Part shown: piece after piece, positions 8,424 to 16,404 of the stretch
How the letters are laid out: the number at the start of each line of letters is the position of its first letter
Numbering within the stretch: the first letter of the stretch is position 1
Assembly: GCA_039923495.1 (NCBI GenBank)
Contig: JBDTCO010000006.1
Span: 40,575-104,574, forward strand
Length of the DNA: 64,000 nucleotides
DNA from: JBDTCO01 sp039923495
Lineage (GTDB): Bacteria; Myxococcota_A; Polyangia; Palsa-1104
Reading direction: 5' to 3'
Program-made: the position numbers and the translations under genes
The notes under the pieces: generated by a model
What the model was told of the DNA's origin: nothing
What the model saw: only the letters and a program-made list of their open reading frames with translations
The model's database searches: none

Positions 8424-10309
8424 GGCTCGTCCGCATCGCGCTCGCCAACGTCGACACCATCGTCGGCGCGGTGGCGTCCAACCTCGACAAGGCCCTTTCG
8501 CTCGTGCCGGCTGCCATCGACGACGGCGCCACGGTCCTCGTGTTCCCCGAGCAGCTGCTCTCCGGGTACCCGCCCGAAGATCTCGTGCAGTGGCGTGGCT
8601 TCGTGCACGCGCAGTGGAAGGCGCTCGCCGAGATGGCGCGCGCCACGGCGGATCGACCCATCGCCATCGTGGCGGGCGTGACGGTGCAGCGCGGCAACGG
8701 CCTCTACAACTGCGCGGCGCTCCTGCACCGAGGCCGCATCTGTGGCCTCGTGCCGAAGGAGAAGCTGCCCACCTACAACGTGTTCTACGAGGGCCGCACG
8801 ATGAACCGCGGCATCGCGGGGCTCTACGACGAGCTCGAGGGCGTCCCGTTCGGCGACCTCGTCTTCCAGCTCGACTTCGGCACGGTCGCGCTCGAGATCT
8901 GCGAGGACCTGTGGTCCCCCGACGGCCCGATGCGTCGTCGCTGCTACGCGGGCGCCGAGCTCGTGCTCAACCTGTCGGCGTCGCCGTTCCGGGTCGGCAT
9001 CGTGGACACGCGGCGCGAGATGATCGCCACACGCGCCGCAGACAACCAGTGCGTCGTCGCCTACACCAACGCGGTCGGCGCCAACGACGGGCTCATCTTC
9101 GATGGCGGTGGCTTCATCGCGCAGAACGGGCGCGTGGTGCACGAGGCCAGGCGCTTCGAGTCGGGCATCACCGCAGCGACGGTCGATCTCGATCGCACCG
9201 CGCGCCTCCGCGCCGAGAACACGACGTGGCGCAACGATCAGGAGGCCGCGCGCGGCGAGTCAGACAAGGTGCGGCGTATCCGCGTCGAGGGCGACACCGA
9301 TCGTCGCGGGCTCACGTACCCTGTGCCCGCGCATGCGAGCTTCTTCCTGCCGTCACCTCCCGAGCCCGAGCCGACCGCGCGCGAGGCGTTCTGCGAGGAG
9401 CTGCTCGATGCGCTCGCCATGGGGATCGGCAGCTACTACGAGAAGGTCGGCGTCTTCGAGACCATCGGGGTCGCGCTGTCCGGTGGCCGCGACAGCTTGC
9501 TCGTGATGCTGCTGTGCCGTCGCTGGATCGATCGACGCTTCCCCGACGAGGCCGAGGCGAAGGCGCGAAAGATGCTGCGCGCGTTCTTCATGCCGAGCCG
9601 TTACTCGTCACCCGAGACGCGCGCCGCCGCCATCGAGACCGCCAACGAGGTGGGCGCGGCGCTCGAGATCGTCGACATCGACGAGACGGTCGCCGTCGAG
9701 CTCCTGGCCATCGAGAAGATGCTCCAGCCGGGGGAGACGCTCACGCGCGCCGCGAAGCAGAACATCCAGGCGCGCATCCGCGGGCAGCGGATGTGGACGT
9801 GGTCGAACGTGGCCGCGGGCCTCTTCCTGCAGACCTCGAACATGAGCGAGAAGGCGGTCGGCTACTCGACCATCGGTGGCGACTCGGAGGGTGCGCTCGC
9901 GGTCATCGCCAACCTGCCGAAGACCGTCGTGAACTATCTGCTCGACTACCTGCTCGAGAAGACGAAGTCGGAGGCCATCCGTCTCACGCTGCTCAAGCCG
10001 GCGTCGGCCGAGCTCGACGAGTCGCAGGAGGACGAGCGCGACCTCATGCCGTTCCCGGTGCTCGACGCGTGCTTCGCGCTGTATGCCGGCGAGAAGATGA
10101 CGCCTGGCGAGGTCGCCGAGGTGCTCGCCGTGATGTTCCCCGATCACGACGCCGCGCAGCTCTGTGCCTGGGCCGGGCGCTTCCAGCGCCTCTTCAACGC
10201 ATCCATCTACAAGTGGGTGCAGGCGCCGGTGAGCTTGCACGTGGGCAACCTCGATCTCGAGCGCGAGCGCGCGCTACAGCTCCCGGTGGTGCAGAAGGCG
10301 GAGTGGTAG
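8420..10309 (+). CDS. nadE: Glutamine-dependent NAD+ synthase
   Basis: This enzyme amidates deamido-NAD to NAD, the last step of the pathway. The 629-residue protein fuses a nitrilase-type glutaminase (about 1-290) to the ATP-pyrophosphatase synthetase (about 325-629). The glutaminase triad is E44 (FPEQLL), K113 (VPKEKLPTYN) and C161 (EICEDLW), so glutamine can be the nitrogen donor. The synthetase P-loop SGGRDS is at 354-359, and the ammonia-accepting half has SNMSEKAVGYST. The length is typical for two-domain NadE. The ATG at 8420 overlaps the pncB stop and follows a GGAGG at 8410-8414. The much longer open frame upstream is out of frame with pncB and is not coding. Confidence 0.95.
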   Translation: MRLVRIALANVDTIVGAVASNLDKALSLVPAAIDDGATVLVFPEQLLSGYPPEDLVQWRGFVHAQWKALAEMARATADRPIAIVAGVTVQRGNGLYNCAALLHRGRICGLVPKEKLPTYNVFYEGRTMNRGIAGLYDELEGVPFGDLVFQLDFGTVALEICEDLWSPDGPMRRRCYAGAELVLNLSASPFRVGIVDTRREMIATRAADNQCVVAYTNAVGANDGLIFDGGGFIAQNGRVVHEARRFESGITAATVDLDRTARLRAENTTWRNDQEAARGESDKVRRIRVEGDTDRRGLTYPVPAHASFFLPSPPEPEPTAREAFCEELLDALAMGIGSYYEKVGVFETIGVALSGGRDSLLVMLLCRRWIDRRFPDEAEAKARKMLRAFFMPSRYSSPETRAAAIETANEVGAALEIVDIDETVAVELLAIEKMLQPGETLTRAAKQNIQARIRGQRMWTWSNVAAGLFLQTSNMSEKAVGYSTIGGDSEGALAVIANLPKTVVNYLLDYLLEKTKSEAIRLTLLKPASAELDESQEDERDLMPFPVLDACFALYAGEKMTPGEVAEVLAVMFPDHDAAQLCAWAGRFQRLFNASIYKWVQAPVSLHVGNLDLERERALQLPVVQKAEW

Positions 10310-10359
10310 CCCGAACGGTAAGGCCGAACGGTACGGCCGAACGGCAACCGGAAACGGTA
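10308..10359 (+). repeat. Four tandem 13-bp units after nadE
   Basis: Four adjacent units of 13 bp follow the pattern (a/c)gg-ccgaacggta, beginning at the nadE stop codon. The first three differ at one to three positions and the fourth is more degenerate. No hairpin or U-tract is associated. The rest of the 10310-10507 gap shows only a ribosome-binding site before the next gene. Confidence 0.6.
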
Positions 10360-10507
10360 GCGTGCGCTCCGTACGCGACGATCTGGGAGCACGACGGTGT
10401 CGATGACGCCGCGAACGTGGAGACACGGGTCCACACGTCGCGGAGCGCCTCCTGCAGGATCTCGACCCCGTTTCGTGAGATGTTGCGAGCGAGGCGGAGG
10501 TGAGTGG

Positions 10508-11044
10508 TTGGAGTACGTCAGTCACGATCCGCGCGCCAAGGTGCGCTCACCCGACATCCTCTTTATCGTCGAGTCGTTCCAGTTCGCGCCGTCCCTCGTC
10601 GACGTGCTGCTGAAGAAGCATGGCCTGGACCGCAGCTCGTTCGGCGTCGCCGAGTACGTCCCGCTCCAGAACGCGCTCGACATGCTGAAGGAGATCGAGG
10701 AGCGCGTCGGCCGCGAGAAGCTCCGGCAGCTGGGCAACACGACGGTGGAGGCGGCGATGTTCCCGCCCCAGTTCGTCGACGTCGAGAGCGTGCTGCTCGC
10801 GCTCGACATGATCTACTCCATCAACCATCTCGGAGAGGTGGGTCACTACCACTCGAAGCAGCTCGTCGACGGCGCCATCGAGGTCCGCTGCGAGACCCCG
10901 TATCCACGCGCGTTCGAGCGCGGGGTCATCGAGGGGATCGCGCGCAACCCGAACCTCGTCAAGGGCAAGCGCTACGACGTCGAGTACATCGAGGGCCCGA
11001 TGGGTGGGGACCTCAGCTGTACGTGCATCGTGCGGCGCCGCTGA
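10508..11044 (+). CDS. Uncharacterised V4R/heme-NO-binding-like protein (intact copy)
   Basis: I do not recognise a named family for this 178-residue protein. Its C-terminal third has the look of 4-vinyl-reductase (V4R) or heme-NO-binding-like domains: a helix, then HYHSKQLVDGAIEVRCETPYP, a helix RAFERGVIEGIARN, and a final GGDLSCTCIVRR strand with two cysteines. That fold call is tentative. The N-terminal half carries ESFQFAPSLVDVLLKKHG and KEIEERVGREKLRQLG. The start is placed at TTG 10508 because a GGAGGTGA ribosome site lies 4 bases upstream (10496-10503) and because the copy next door shows ATGGAG at the matching place. It is the first of a tandem pair; the second copy is broken. Confidence 0.7.
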   Translation: MEYVSHDPRAKVRSPDILFIVESFQFAPSLVDVLLKKHGLDRSSFGVAEYVPLQNALDMLKEIEERVGREKLRQLGNTTVEAAMFPPQFVDVESVLLALDMIYSINHLGEVGHYHSKQLVDGAIEVRCETPYPRAFERGVIEGIARNPNLVKGKRYDVEYIEGPMGGDLSCTCIVRRR

Positions 11045-11055
11045 TCATGGAGTAG

Positions 11056-11572
11056 GTGAGCCGCGACCCGAAGGCGAAGGTGCGATCGCCGAGCATCCGG
11101 TTCCTCGTCGAGTCGTTCCAGTTCGCGCCGTCGCTGATCGACGTGCTGCTGAAGAAGAACAACATCGAGCGCAGCGCCTTCGACTCTCACGACTACACGC
11201 CGATGCAGAGCGCGCTCGATCTGTTGACGGGACATCGAGGAGCGAGTCGGTCGCGAGAAGCTGCGGCAGATGGGCGCAAACGCGATCCAGGAAGCGCTGT
11301 TTCCACCCGAGCTCGACAGCGTCGAGAAGCTGCTGCTCTCCTTCGACATCGTGTACTCGCTGAACCACCTCGGTGACGTGGGCCACTACCACTCGAGGCA
11401 GCTCACCGACGGTGCCATCGAGGTCCGCTGCGAGACGCCGTACCCGCACACCTTCGAGCAGGGCGTCATCGAGGGCGTCGCGCGCAACGCGAGCCTCGCG
11501 AAGGTGCGTCGCTACGTCGACGGCCCGATCGGCGGCGACGTGAGCTGCATCTGCACCGTCCGCGCTCGGTAG
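11056..11572 (+). pseudogene. Frameshifted tandem duplicate of the preceding gene
   Basis: This is a second copy of the upstream gene. It begins with GTG at 11056 (SRDPKAKVRSPSIRFLVES...), and identity to copy one is high throughout. At 11226-11235 the reading ACGGGACATC has one G more than the expected ACG-GAC-ATC. The frame from 11056 therefore runs off into unrelated sequence and stops at 11376. The correct continuation (KLRQMGANAIQEALFPPELD... to VSCICTVRAR) is open in another frame to 11572. At the very start, ATGGAG is followed by TAG where copy one has TAC, so the ancestral start is also lost. It is either a recent pseudogene or a single-base sequence error; conservation of the rest suggests the break is recent. 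Confidence 0.7.
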
Positions 11573-11591
11573 ACAGAAAGCGCGAGGCGCT

Positions 11592-12554
11592 TCAGTACGC
11601 GTCGCGGACCCAGCGGAACGGACGCAGCCGCGCGAGCGTCTCGGCAGACAGCGGGCCGTCGTCACCCGCGGCGCAGTTGTCGTCCACCTGCGCGTCCGAC
11701 CGCATGCCGGGGATCACCGTCGAGACGGCGGGGTGCGACAGGCAGTAGCGCAGCGCGCCCTTTGCCATCGTGCCCGCGGCGCTCTCGAGGATCGGTCGCA
11801 TCTTCTCGACGGCGTCGACCGTCTTCGGAAGGAGGTCGCCCGCGAAGTAGTCCGTGCGAAAGTCACCATCCGGGAACTTCGTGTCCTTCGTGAGCTTGCC
11901 GGTGAGCGCGCCCTCGTCGAAGGGCACGCGCGACAGCACGCCGACGCCGTGCTCGAGACACGCGGGAAACAGCTCGTCCTCGGGCGACTGATCGAAGATG
12001 TTGTGGAAGACCTGCAGCGCGTCGACGCGGCCCGACTTCACGAGGCGCACCGCGCTTCCTGGATCGTGCGAGTTGATCGACACGCCGATGAACCGGATCT
12101 TGCCGGCCTTCTGCAGGTCCTGCATCGCCGAGAACCACTCGTCCTCGTCGGTCCACGCGTCCGCCCACACGTGGAGCTGCAGCAGATCGATGGTGTCGAC
12201 GCCGAGGTTCACGAGGCTCTTCTCGGCGCAGCGGACGATCCAGTCCGCAGGAAAGTTGTCCGCGAGCTTCGCGCCCGGACGCACCGGCCACTGCGACGAC
12301 TTGGGTGGCACCTTGGTGGCGACGGTGAGCCCCTGGTGCTTGCGCAACACCTCGCCGACGAGCTTCTCGGAGTGGCCGCTTCCGTACACGAGGGCGGTGT
12401 CGATGAACGTGACGCCGTGGTCGACGGCGCGCGAGAGCGCACGTCGCGCGTCGTCGTCGCGCTTGCCACCCCACATGCCGCCGCCGATGGCCCAGCTCCC
12501 GAAGCCAATCTCCGAGACGGAGAGGCCGGTCTTGCCCAGGGTTCGCGTGCGCAT
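11592..12554 (-). CDS. Aldo/keto reductase
   Basis: This NADPH-dependent aldo/keto reductase has 320 residues and a TIM barrel. The catalytic tetrad is intact: D52 and Y57 (IDTALVYG), K81 (VATKVPP) and H128 (LLQLHVW). The N-terminus MRTRTLGKTGLSVSEIGFG is characteristic, so the ATG at 12554 is preferred to a longer start at 12635. The cofactor-binding C-terminus (VSTVIPGMRSDAQVDDN) is present. Substrate cannot be read from the sequence; relatives act on small aldehydes and ketones. It is a single gene convergent with the duplicated V4R-like pair and divergent from the small cysteine protein gene. Confidence 0.93.
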   Translation of the reverse strand: MRTRTLGKTGLSVSEIGFGSWAIGGGMWGGKRDDDARRALSRAVDHGVTFIDTALVYGSGHSEKLVGEVLRKHQGLTVATKVPPKSSQWPVRPGAKLADNFPADWIVRCAEKSLVNLGVDTIDLLQLHVWADAWTDEDEWFSAMQDLQKAGKIRFIGVSINSHDPGSAVRLVKSGRVDALQVFHNIFDQSPEDELFPACLEHGVGVLSRVPFDEGALTGKLTKDTKFPDGDFRTDYFAGDLLPKTVDAVEKMRPILESAAGTMAKGALRYCLSHPAVSTVIPGMRSDAQVDDNCAAGDDGPLSAETLARLRPFRWVRDAY

Positions 12555-12656
12555 GAGCGATTCGTACCACGCCGGATAGGGCCGGGCGGGCTCGAGAAGC
12601 TGCGCTGAACCCTTTCCCAACGGGCCGGCTCTCACCGTGGATCGGGAGGGGTTCTC

Positions 12657-12815
12657 ATGTGTCGAAGAGTCGAGTGTTCAGTTTGCAAGAAGCCCACGTA
12701 CGCGGGCTGCGGGAAGCACGTGGAGCAGGTGCTTGGGGACGTGCCGACGAAGGAGCGGTGTACGTGTGAGCGCGTGGCTAGCGCAGGCTGGCTCGCGCGT
12801 CTGCTCGGCAGGTGA
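12657..12815 (+). CDS. 52-residue cysteine-rich small protein (CxxCxKPT...GCGxH...CxC type)
   Basis: This short ORF encodes MCRRVECSVCKKPTYAGCGK followed by a helix HVEQVLGDVPTKE and RCTCERV. The pattern C-x4-C-x2-C...GCGxH...C-x-C matches a small conserved protein found in many bacteria, plants and fungi, whose role is not known to me. The cysteines and histidine could bind zinc. It has an ATG start and a strong GGGAGGGG ribosome site about 6 bases upstream. Its 3' end overlaps the convergent sigma-factor gene by 38 bp. The C-terminal hydrophobic stretch WLARLLGR may be an amphipathic helix. Coding is supported by the preserved motif rather than by length. Confidence 0.75.
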   Translation: MCRRVECSVCKKPTYAGCGKHVEQVLGDVPTKERCTCERVASAGWLARLLGR

Positions 12816-13419
12816 GCGTGGGGTCGCCCTCGAGGGAACGCGCGGACGCATCGACGACGTCGGCCGGCCTCGCGTCGATGAGAGGTGCGAGCGCAGCCCG
12901 CATCGCGGCGCGCGCGCGGTGGAGTCGGCTCTTCACCGCGTCGACCGACGCGCCAACGACCGCGGCCACCTCGGGTGCGGTGAGGCCCTCGCCATCGCGC
13001 AGGACGAGGACCTCACGCTGCGCGGGATCGAGCGTCGCGAGGGCCCGGAGCATCGCACGCTCGATCTGGCGGCTCGCCGCGGACGCCTCGGGATCGGGCG
13101 CGGACGTGGCGAGGTCGCGGGCCTCGTCGAGCGAAGCCTCGTCGAGCGGCGCGAACTTCGAGCGACGGTGGCGCTTGATGCAGAAGCTGCGCGCGATCGT
13201 GTACATCCACGTCGAGAGCGACGCCCCTCCGCGGAAGTCGCGGATCGTGCGCGCCGCAGCGATGAGCGTCTCCTGCAGGACCTCGCTCGCGTCCTGTGGG
13301 TCGCGACACATGCGCATACCGAACCGATACACGCGCGGCTCGTAGCGGGCGAGGAGTTGCTCCAGCGCACGGCGATCGCCCGTACGACTCGCGGCCAGCA
13401 GCTGTTCGTCGGTGTGCAC
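12778..13419 (-). CDS. ECF-family RNA polymerase sigma factor
   Basis: This is a 213-residue alternative sigma factor. Region 2 spans about 8-90 (DEQLLAASRTGDRRAL...RFGMRMCRDPQDASEVLQET, then STWMYTIARSFCIKRHRRSK). Region 4 spans about 125-175 (LDPAQREVLVLRDGEGLTAPEVAAVV, then SRLHRARAAMR). A tail of about 35 residues holds no recognisable domain. The GTG at 13419 (VHTDEQLLAAS) is chosen because it begins at region 2; the longer frame to 13482 reads as noise. No anti-sigma gene is adjacent on the same strand. The only close neighbour is the 52-residue cysteine protein gene, convergent and overlapping. Target promoters are unknown. Confidence 0.9.
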   Translation of the reverse strand: MHTDEQLLAASRTGDRRALEQLLARYEPRVYRFGMRMCRDPQDASEVLQETLIAAARTIRDFRGGASLSTWMYTIARSFCIKRHRRSKFAPLDEASLDEARDLATSAPDPEASAASRQIERAMLRALATLDPAQREVLVLRDGEGLTAPEVAAVVGASVDAVKSRLHRARAAMRAALAPLIDARPADVVDASARSLEGDPTLTCRADARASLR

Positions 13420-13534
13420 GAGCGTGGAGTGTAGCCGAACCCGCGGTTTGCGGTACCGGCACGGCCTGTGCTCGATGTCCACGTGCGCGTCCCGATCCCG
13501 TGAACGAGTGACAGCATTCGGTTCCGACAGCGGC

Positions 13535-14215
13535 CTAGCTCACGTGCCCGATGCGGATGCGGCGGACGTCGTGCTGCTGCTCGATCTCGGCGATCAAGTT
13601 CTCGAGGCCGAGCTCGCGAGGAAACGTCACGTCGAGCGTGACGTCGAGGTGCCGGTCGGCGACGTGACGATCGTAGCGGAGCGTCGTGAGCGTCACGCCG
13701 CGTGCCCCGAGTGCTGCTGCGATGTCGGCGAGCTTCCCGTCGGGTCCGAGCATGAGCTCGACGTGACGACGGAGCTGGCGGTCGTCCTTGTCCTCGAAGC
13801 GTCGCAGCAAGGTGAGCGCGATGACGCCGCAGACCGTGACGAAGCAGGCGACGGGGTACATCCCTGCGCCGGACGCCATGCCGATGGCGCCGACCAGCCA
13901 CAGCCCGGCCGCGGTCGTGAGGCCCTGGATCGAAGTGCCCTGCCGCAGGATCGCGCCACCGGCGAGGAAGCCGATGCCCGTGACGATCGAAGCCGCGATG
14001 CGCGAGGGATCGATCGCGACCAGGTCGGTCGAGTGGTAGTGCTGCGCGAAGACGAAGTTGGTGGAGACCACCATGAAGGTCGCCGACGCGAGCGCCACGA
14101 GCATGTGCGTTCGTAGACCCGCCGGACGACCATGGCGGTCGCGCTCGTAGCCGATGATGCCGCCGAGCGACATCCCGATGACGATGCGAAGCAGCAACGT
14201 GGCGAAGGGTTCCAT
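13535..14215 (-). CDS. MgtC/SapB family membrane protein
   Basis: This inner-membrane protein of 226 residues has the MgtC/SapB domain. The conserved N-terminus LLLRIVIGMSLGGIIGYERD is followed by RPAGLRTHMLVALASATFM, VTGIGFLAGGAILRQG and LTTAAGLWLVGAIGMASG. There are about four membrane helices in the first 140 residues and a cytoplasmic ACT-like C-terminal domain (VELMLGPDGKLADIAAALG onwards). In pathogens MgtC supports growth at low magnesium and modulates ATP synthase. In environmental bacteria the role is unclear. The ATG at 14215 is preferred; a GTG at 14242 would add nine residues. It stands alone. Confidence 0.9.
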   Translation of the reverse strand: MEPFATLLLRIVIGMSLGGIIGYERDRHGRPAGLRTHMLVALASATFMVVSTNFVFAQHYHSTDLVAIDPSRIAASIVTGIGFLAGGAILRQGTSIQGLTTAAGLWLVGAIGMASGAGMYPVACFVTVCGVIALTLLRRFEDKDDRQLRRHVELMLGPDGKLADIAAALGARGVTLTTLRYDRHVADRHLDVTLDVTFPRELGLENLIAEIEQQHDVRRIRIGHVS

Positions 14216-14290
14216 GACAATTCGTAACGAATCGCTGGCCACGCCGCAACGTCCTTGGCGGTCGACTCAGTGCGCGCCGCCGATGTCGAC

Positions 14291-14480
14291 GGTGCACCAC
14301 GAACGTGACGAGCGAGGTCGTGGAGACGCCCGCGAGCTCCGTGATGAGGCGGCTGTCCCACCGGCCCTCGAGGACGTACTGCAGCGTCGCCATACCGACG
14401 GTGAGCAGGCCGATGCCGAAGAGATCGATGGGATCCTTCCGGCTCGCGATGTCGATGAGGTAGCCGCCGATCCTCGGGCC
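14291..14480 (-). pseudogene. Remnant of a DHA2-type (EmrB-like) MFS transporter
   Basis: On the minus strand one frame reads GPRIGGYLIDIASRKDPID, LFGIGLLTVGMATLQYVLE, GRWDSRLITELAGVSTTSLVTFVVH. These segments resemble the GPTLGGYLTD helix 5 region and the DxxGxxLLxxGlxxLQxxLExG...WFDSxxI region of EmrB-type transporters. In an intact protein they are separated by about 25-30 residues, so an internal deletion has joined them. There is no start, and the frame degenerates on both sides. I infer a decayed gene. The rest of 14216-14556 shows nothing. Confidence 0.45.
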
Positions 14481-14556
14481 GAGGTGCCGCCGTGGATGAT
14501 GACCACGGGTCGTCAGCCCACTTGAAAGGCACGGTCGCACGCGGTAGCACGCGAGC

Positions 14557-15027
14557 ATGGAGACCAACATGGCGATCACCGACAGGCTGCGCACCCTCGT
14601 GGGCGAGGCACTCGCGTCCAACCGCTTCGATCACGTCGTGCCCGTGCGCAAGGCACGCGAGGCGCTGGCGACGGTGAACGACCTCGCGGGTCGTCCGTTC
14701 TGCACCGCGACGGAGCTCTCCGAGCGCACCGCCGCCGAGGTGAAGCGCGCCGCCGACCTGCGCGAGCCCGCGCCGGTCATCGTGTACTTCGACGGCAAGG
14801 ATCACCGCACGAAGGTGAAGGTCGAGGAGCTGCTCTCCAGCCGCTCCATCGCCTTCCGCGTGCTCGACGTCTCCGAGGACGAGGCCACGCGCTCGTTCGC
14901 CGAGACCGCGTCGAAGGCCAAGGAGTTCCCGCTCGTGTTCATCGCCGGCAACGCGGTCGGTGGCCTGCACGAGCTCATGCAGCTCGACGTCAACGGCGAG
15001 CTCGCGCGCCGCGTCTTCGGCGCATGA
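14557..15027 (+). CDS. Glutaredoxin-like protein lacking the CxxC motif
   Basis: This is a 156-residue soluble protein. The C-terminal half (about 68-156) has a glutaredoxin-like pattern: strand APVIVYFDG, helix KVKVEELLSSRSI, strand AFRVLDVSED, then FPLVFIAGNAVGGLHEL, which resembles the cis-Pro and GG motif of glutaredoxins. The usual active-site cysteines after the first strand are absent (DGKDHRTK), so thiol-disulfide exchange is unlikely. The N-terminal half is helical and contains the only cysteine (RPFCTATEL). The ATG at 14557 gives METNMAITD. Its stop overlaps the start of the M28 peptidase gene (ATGA), so the two are cotranslated. Function is unknown. Confidence 0.7.
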   Translation: METNMAITDRLRTLVGEALASNRFDHVVPVRKAREALATVNDLAGRPFCTATELSERTAAEVKRAADLREPAPVIVYFDGKDHRTKVKVEELLSSRSIAFRVLDVSEDEATRSFAETASKAKEFPLVFIAGNAVGGLHELMQLDVNGELARRVFGA

Positions 15028-16400
15028 AGCACCTCGGGCTGCTGCTCTGTGCGGCTGCGGGAGCGCTGTTGCTCCGTGCCTCCGCACTGGCAGCGCCCCC
15101 GTCGCTGGCCGAGCGCGCGCTCGCGTCCCACGTTGCCTACGATCACGCGGTGCGCATCGCCGACGAGGTCGGTGAACGCATGGCCGGCACACCCGCGGCC
15201 GATCGCGGCGTCGCGTGGGCGCTCGCGGAGCTCAAGGCGCTCGGCTTTGCCGACGCGCACACCGAGCCGGTGACGCTGGCGACGTGGCAGCGCGGGTCGA
15301 ACGATCTCGTCGAGCTGGTCGCGCCGTACCCGCACACGCTGCACGCGCTCGCCCTCGGGCACAGCCCTCCGACGGCAGCGGGTGGCCTCACCGCCGAGGT
15401 CGTCGAGGTCACGTCCTTCGAGGAGCTCGCGAAGCTCGGCGACAAGGTGCGCGGCAAGATCGTCTTCTTCGACGGCGTGATGAAGCGCAGCCAGACCTTC
15501 GACGAGTACGGCCGTGTCGGCCAGACGCGCTTTCACGGTGGCGTCGCGGCCGGAAAGCTCGGCGCCGTCGGTGCGCTCGTGCGCTCCGCAGGGACAGGCG
15601 CTCACCGCCTGCCGCACACGGGCTGCACGTTCTACGACCCGAAGGTCCCCGCGATCCCGTTCGCGGCGCTTGCTGCCGAGGACGCCGGCCTCCTTCACCG
15701 AGCGCTGGTGAAGGGTCCGGCGCGCATCAAGATGGTGCTCGGCGGTGGCATGCACCCACAGGTGACCTCGGCCAACGTCGTCGCGGAGGTCCGCGGTCGC
15801 GAGAAGCCCGACGAGATCGTGCTCGTCGGCGCGCACCTCGACTCGTGGGACGTCGGTGACGGCGCGATCGACGACGGCGCCGGGGTCGGTATCGCGATGC
15901 AGACGATGACGCTCGTGAAGGCACTGCGACCAAGGCGCACCGTGCGCATCGCGCTGTTCATGAACGAGGAGTGCGGCACCGATGGCTCGGCGGCGTACGG
16001 CAAGGCGCACGCCGCCGAGGCTGGCAAGTACGTGGCTGCGATGGAGGCCGACGAGGGCGCCGGCGCGCCGCTGCACTGGTCGGTGAGCGGCGACGAGAAG
16101 TCACGAGCGCTCGTGACCCGGCTCGCCGGTCCGATCGCCTCGATCGTGAAGGACGACGTCAGCGTGAGCGACCAGGCCGGCACCGATCTCGCGCCGCTGC
16201 GTCTGCTCGGTGTGCCCGGCGTGAACCTGTCGCAGGACGCCACCGACTACTTCGAGTGGCACCACACCGACGGCGACACGGCCGACAAGATCGACCCCAT
16301 ACAGATGAACCACGCCGCGGCGGCCTTCGCCGCGATGGTCGTCCAGCTCGCCAACAGCGACGAGACCCCGACCCGATCGTTCCCCAGGCCGCGGCCCTAG
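15024..16400 (+). CDS. Secreted M28-family zinc carboxypeptidase/aminopeptidase
   Basis: This exported metallopeptidase has 458 residues. A signal peptide (MKHLGLLLCAAAGALLLRASALA) precedes a PA-type inserted domain and the M28 catalytic domain. Zinc and catalytic residues are visible: H271 in GAHLDSWDVG, D283 in AIDDGAG, the E315-E316 pair in NEECGTDGS, E341 in MEADEG, and H413/H414 in EWHHTDGDTADKID. The order and the HHTDGDT motif resemble mammalian carboxypeptidase Q and its bacterial relatives, which release residues from short peptides. The ATG start overlaps the previous stop (ATGA). It ends just before the convergent PilZ gene. Confidence 0.92.
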   Translation: MKHLGLLLCAAAGALLLRASALAAPPSLAERALASHVAYDHAVRIADEVGERMAGTPAADRGVAWALAELKALGFADAHTEPVTLATWQRGSNDLVELVAPYPHTLHALALGHSPPTAAGGLTAEVVEVTSFEELAKLGDKVRGKIVFFDGVMKRSQTFDEYGRVGQTRFHGGVAAGKLGAVGALVRSAGTGAHRLPHTGCTFYDPKVPAIPFAALAAEDAGLLHRALVKGPARIKMVLGGGMHPQVTSANVVAEVRGREKPDEIVLVGAHLDSWDVGDGAIDDGAGVGIAMQTMTLVKALRPRRTVRIALFMNEECGTDGSAAYGKAHAAEAGKYVAAMEADEGAGAPLHWSVSGDEKSRALVTRLAGPIASIVKDDVSVSDQAGTDLAPLRLLGVPGVNLSQDATDYFEWHHTDGDTADKIDPIQMNHAAAAFAAMVVQLANSDETPTRSFPRPRP

Positions 16401-16404
16401 CGGG

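Noticed and set aside
11270..11572. Separate 100-residue gene
   Set aside because: It is the out-of-frame 3' half of the duplicated V4R-like gene, as shown by near identity to the intact copy; it lacks its own start context.
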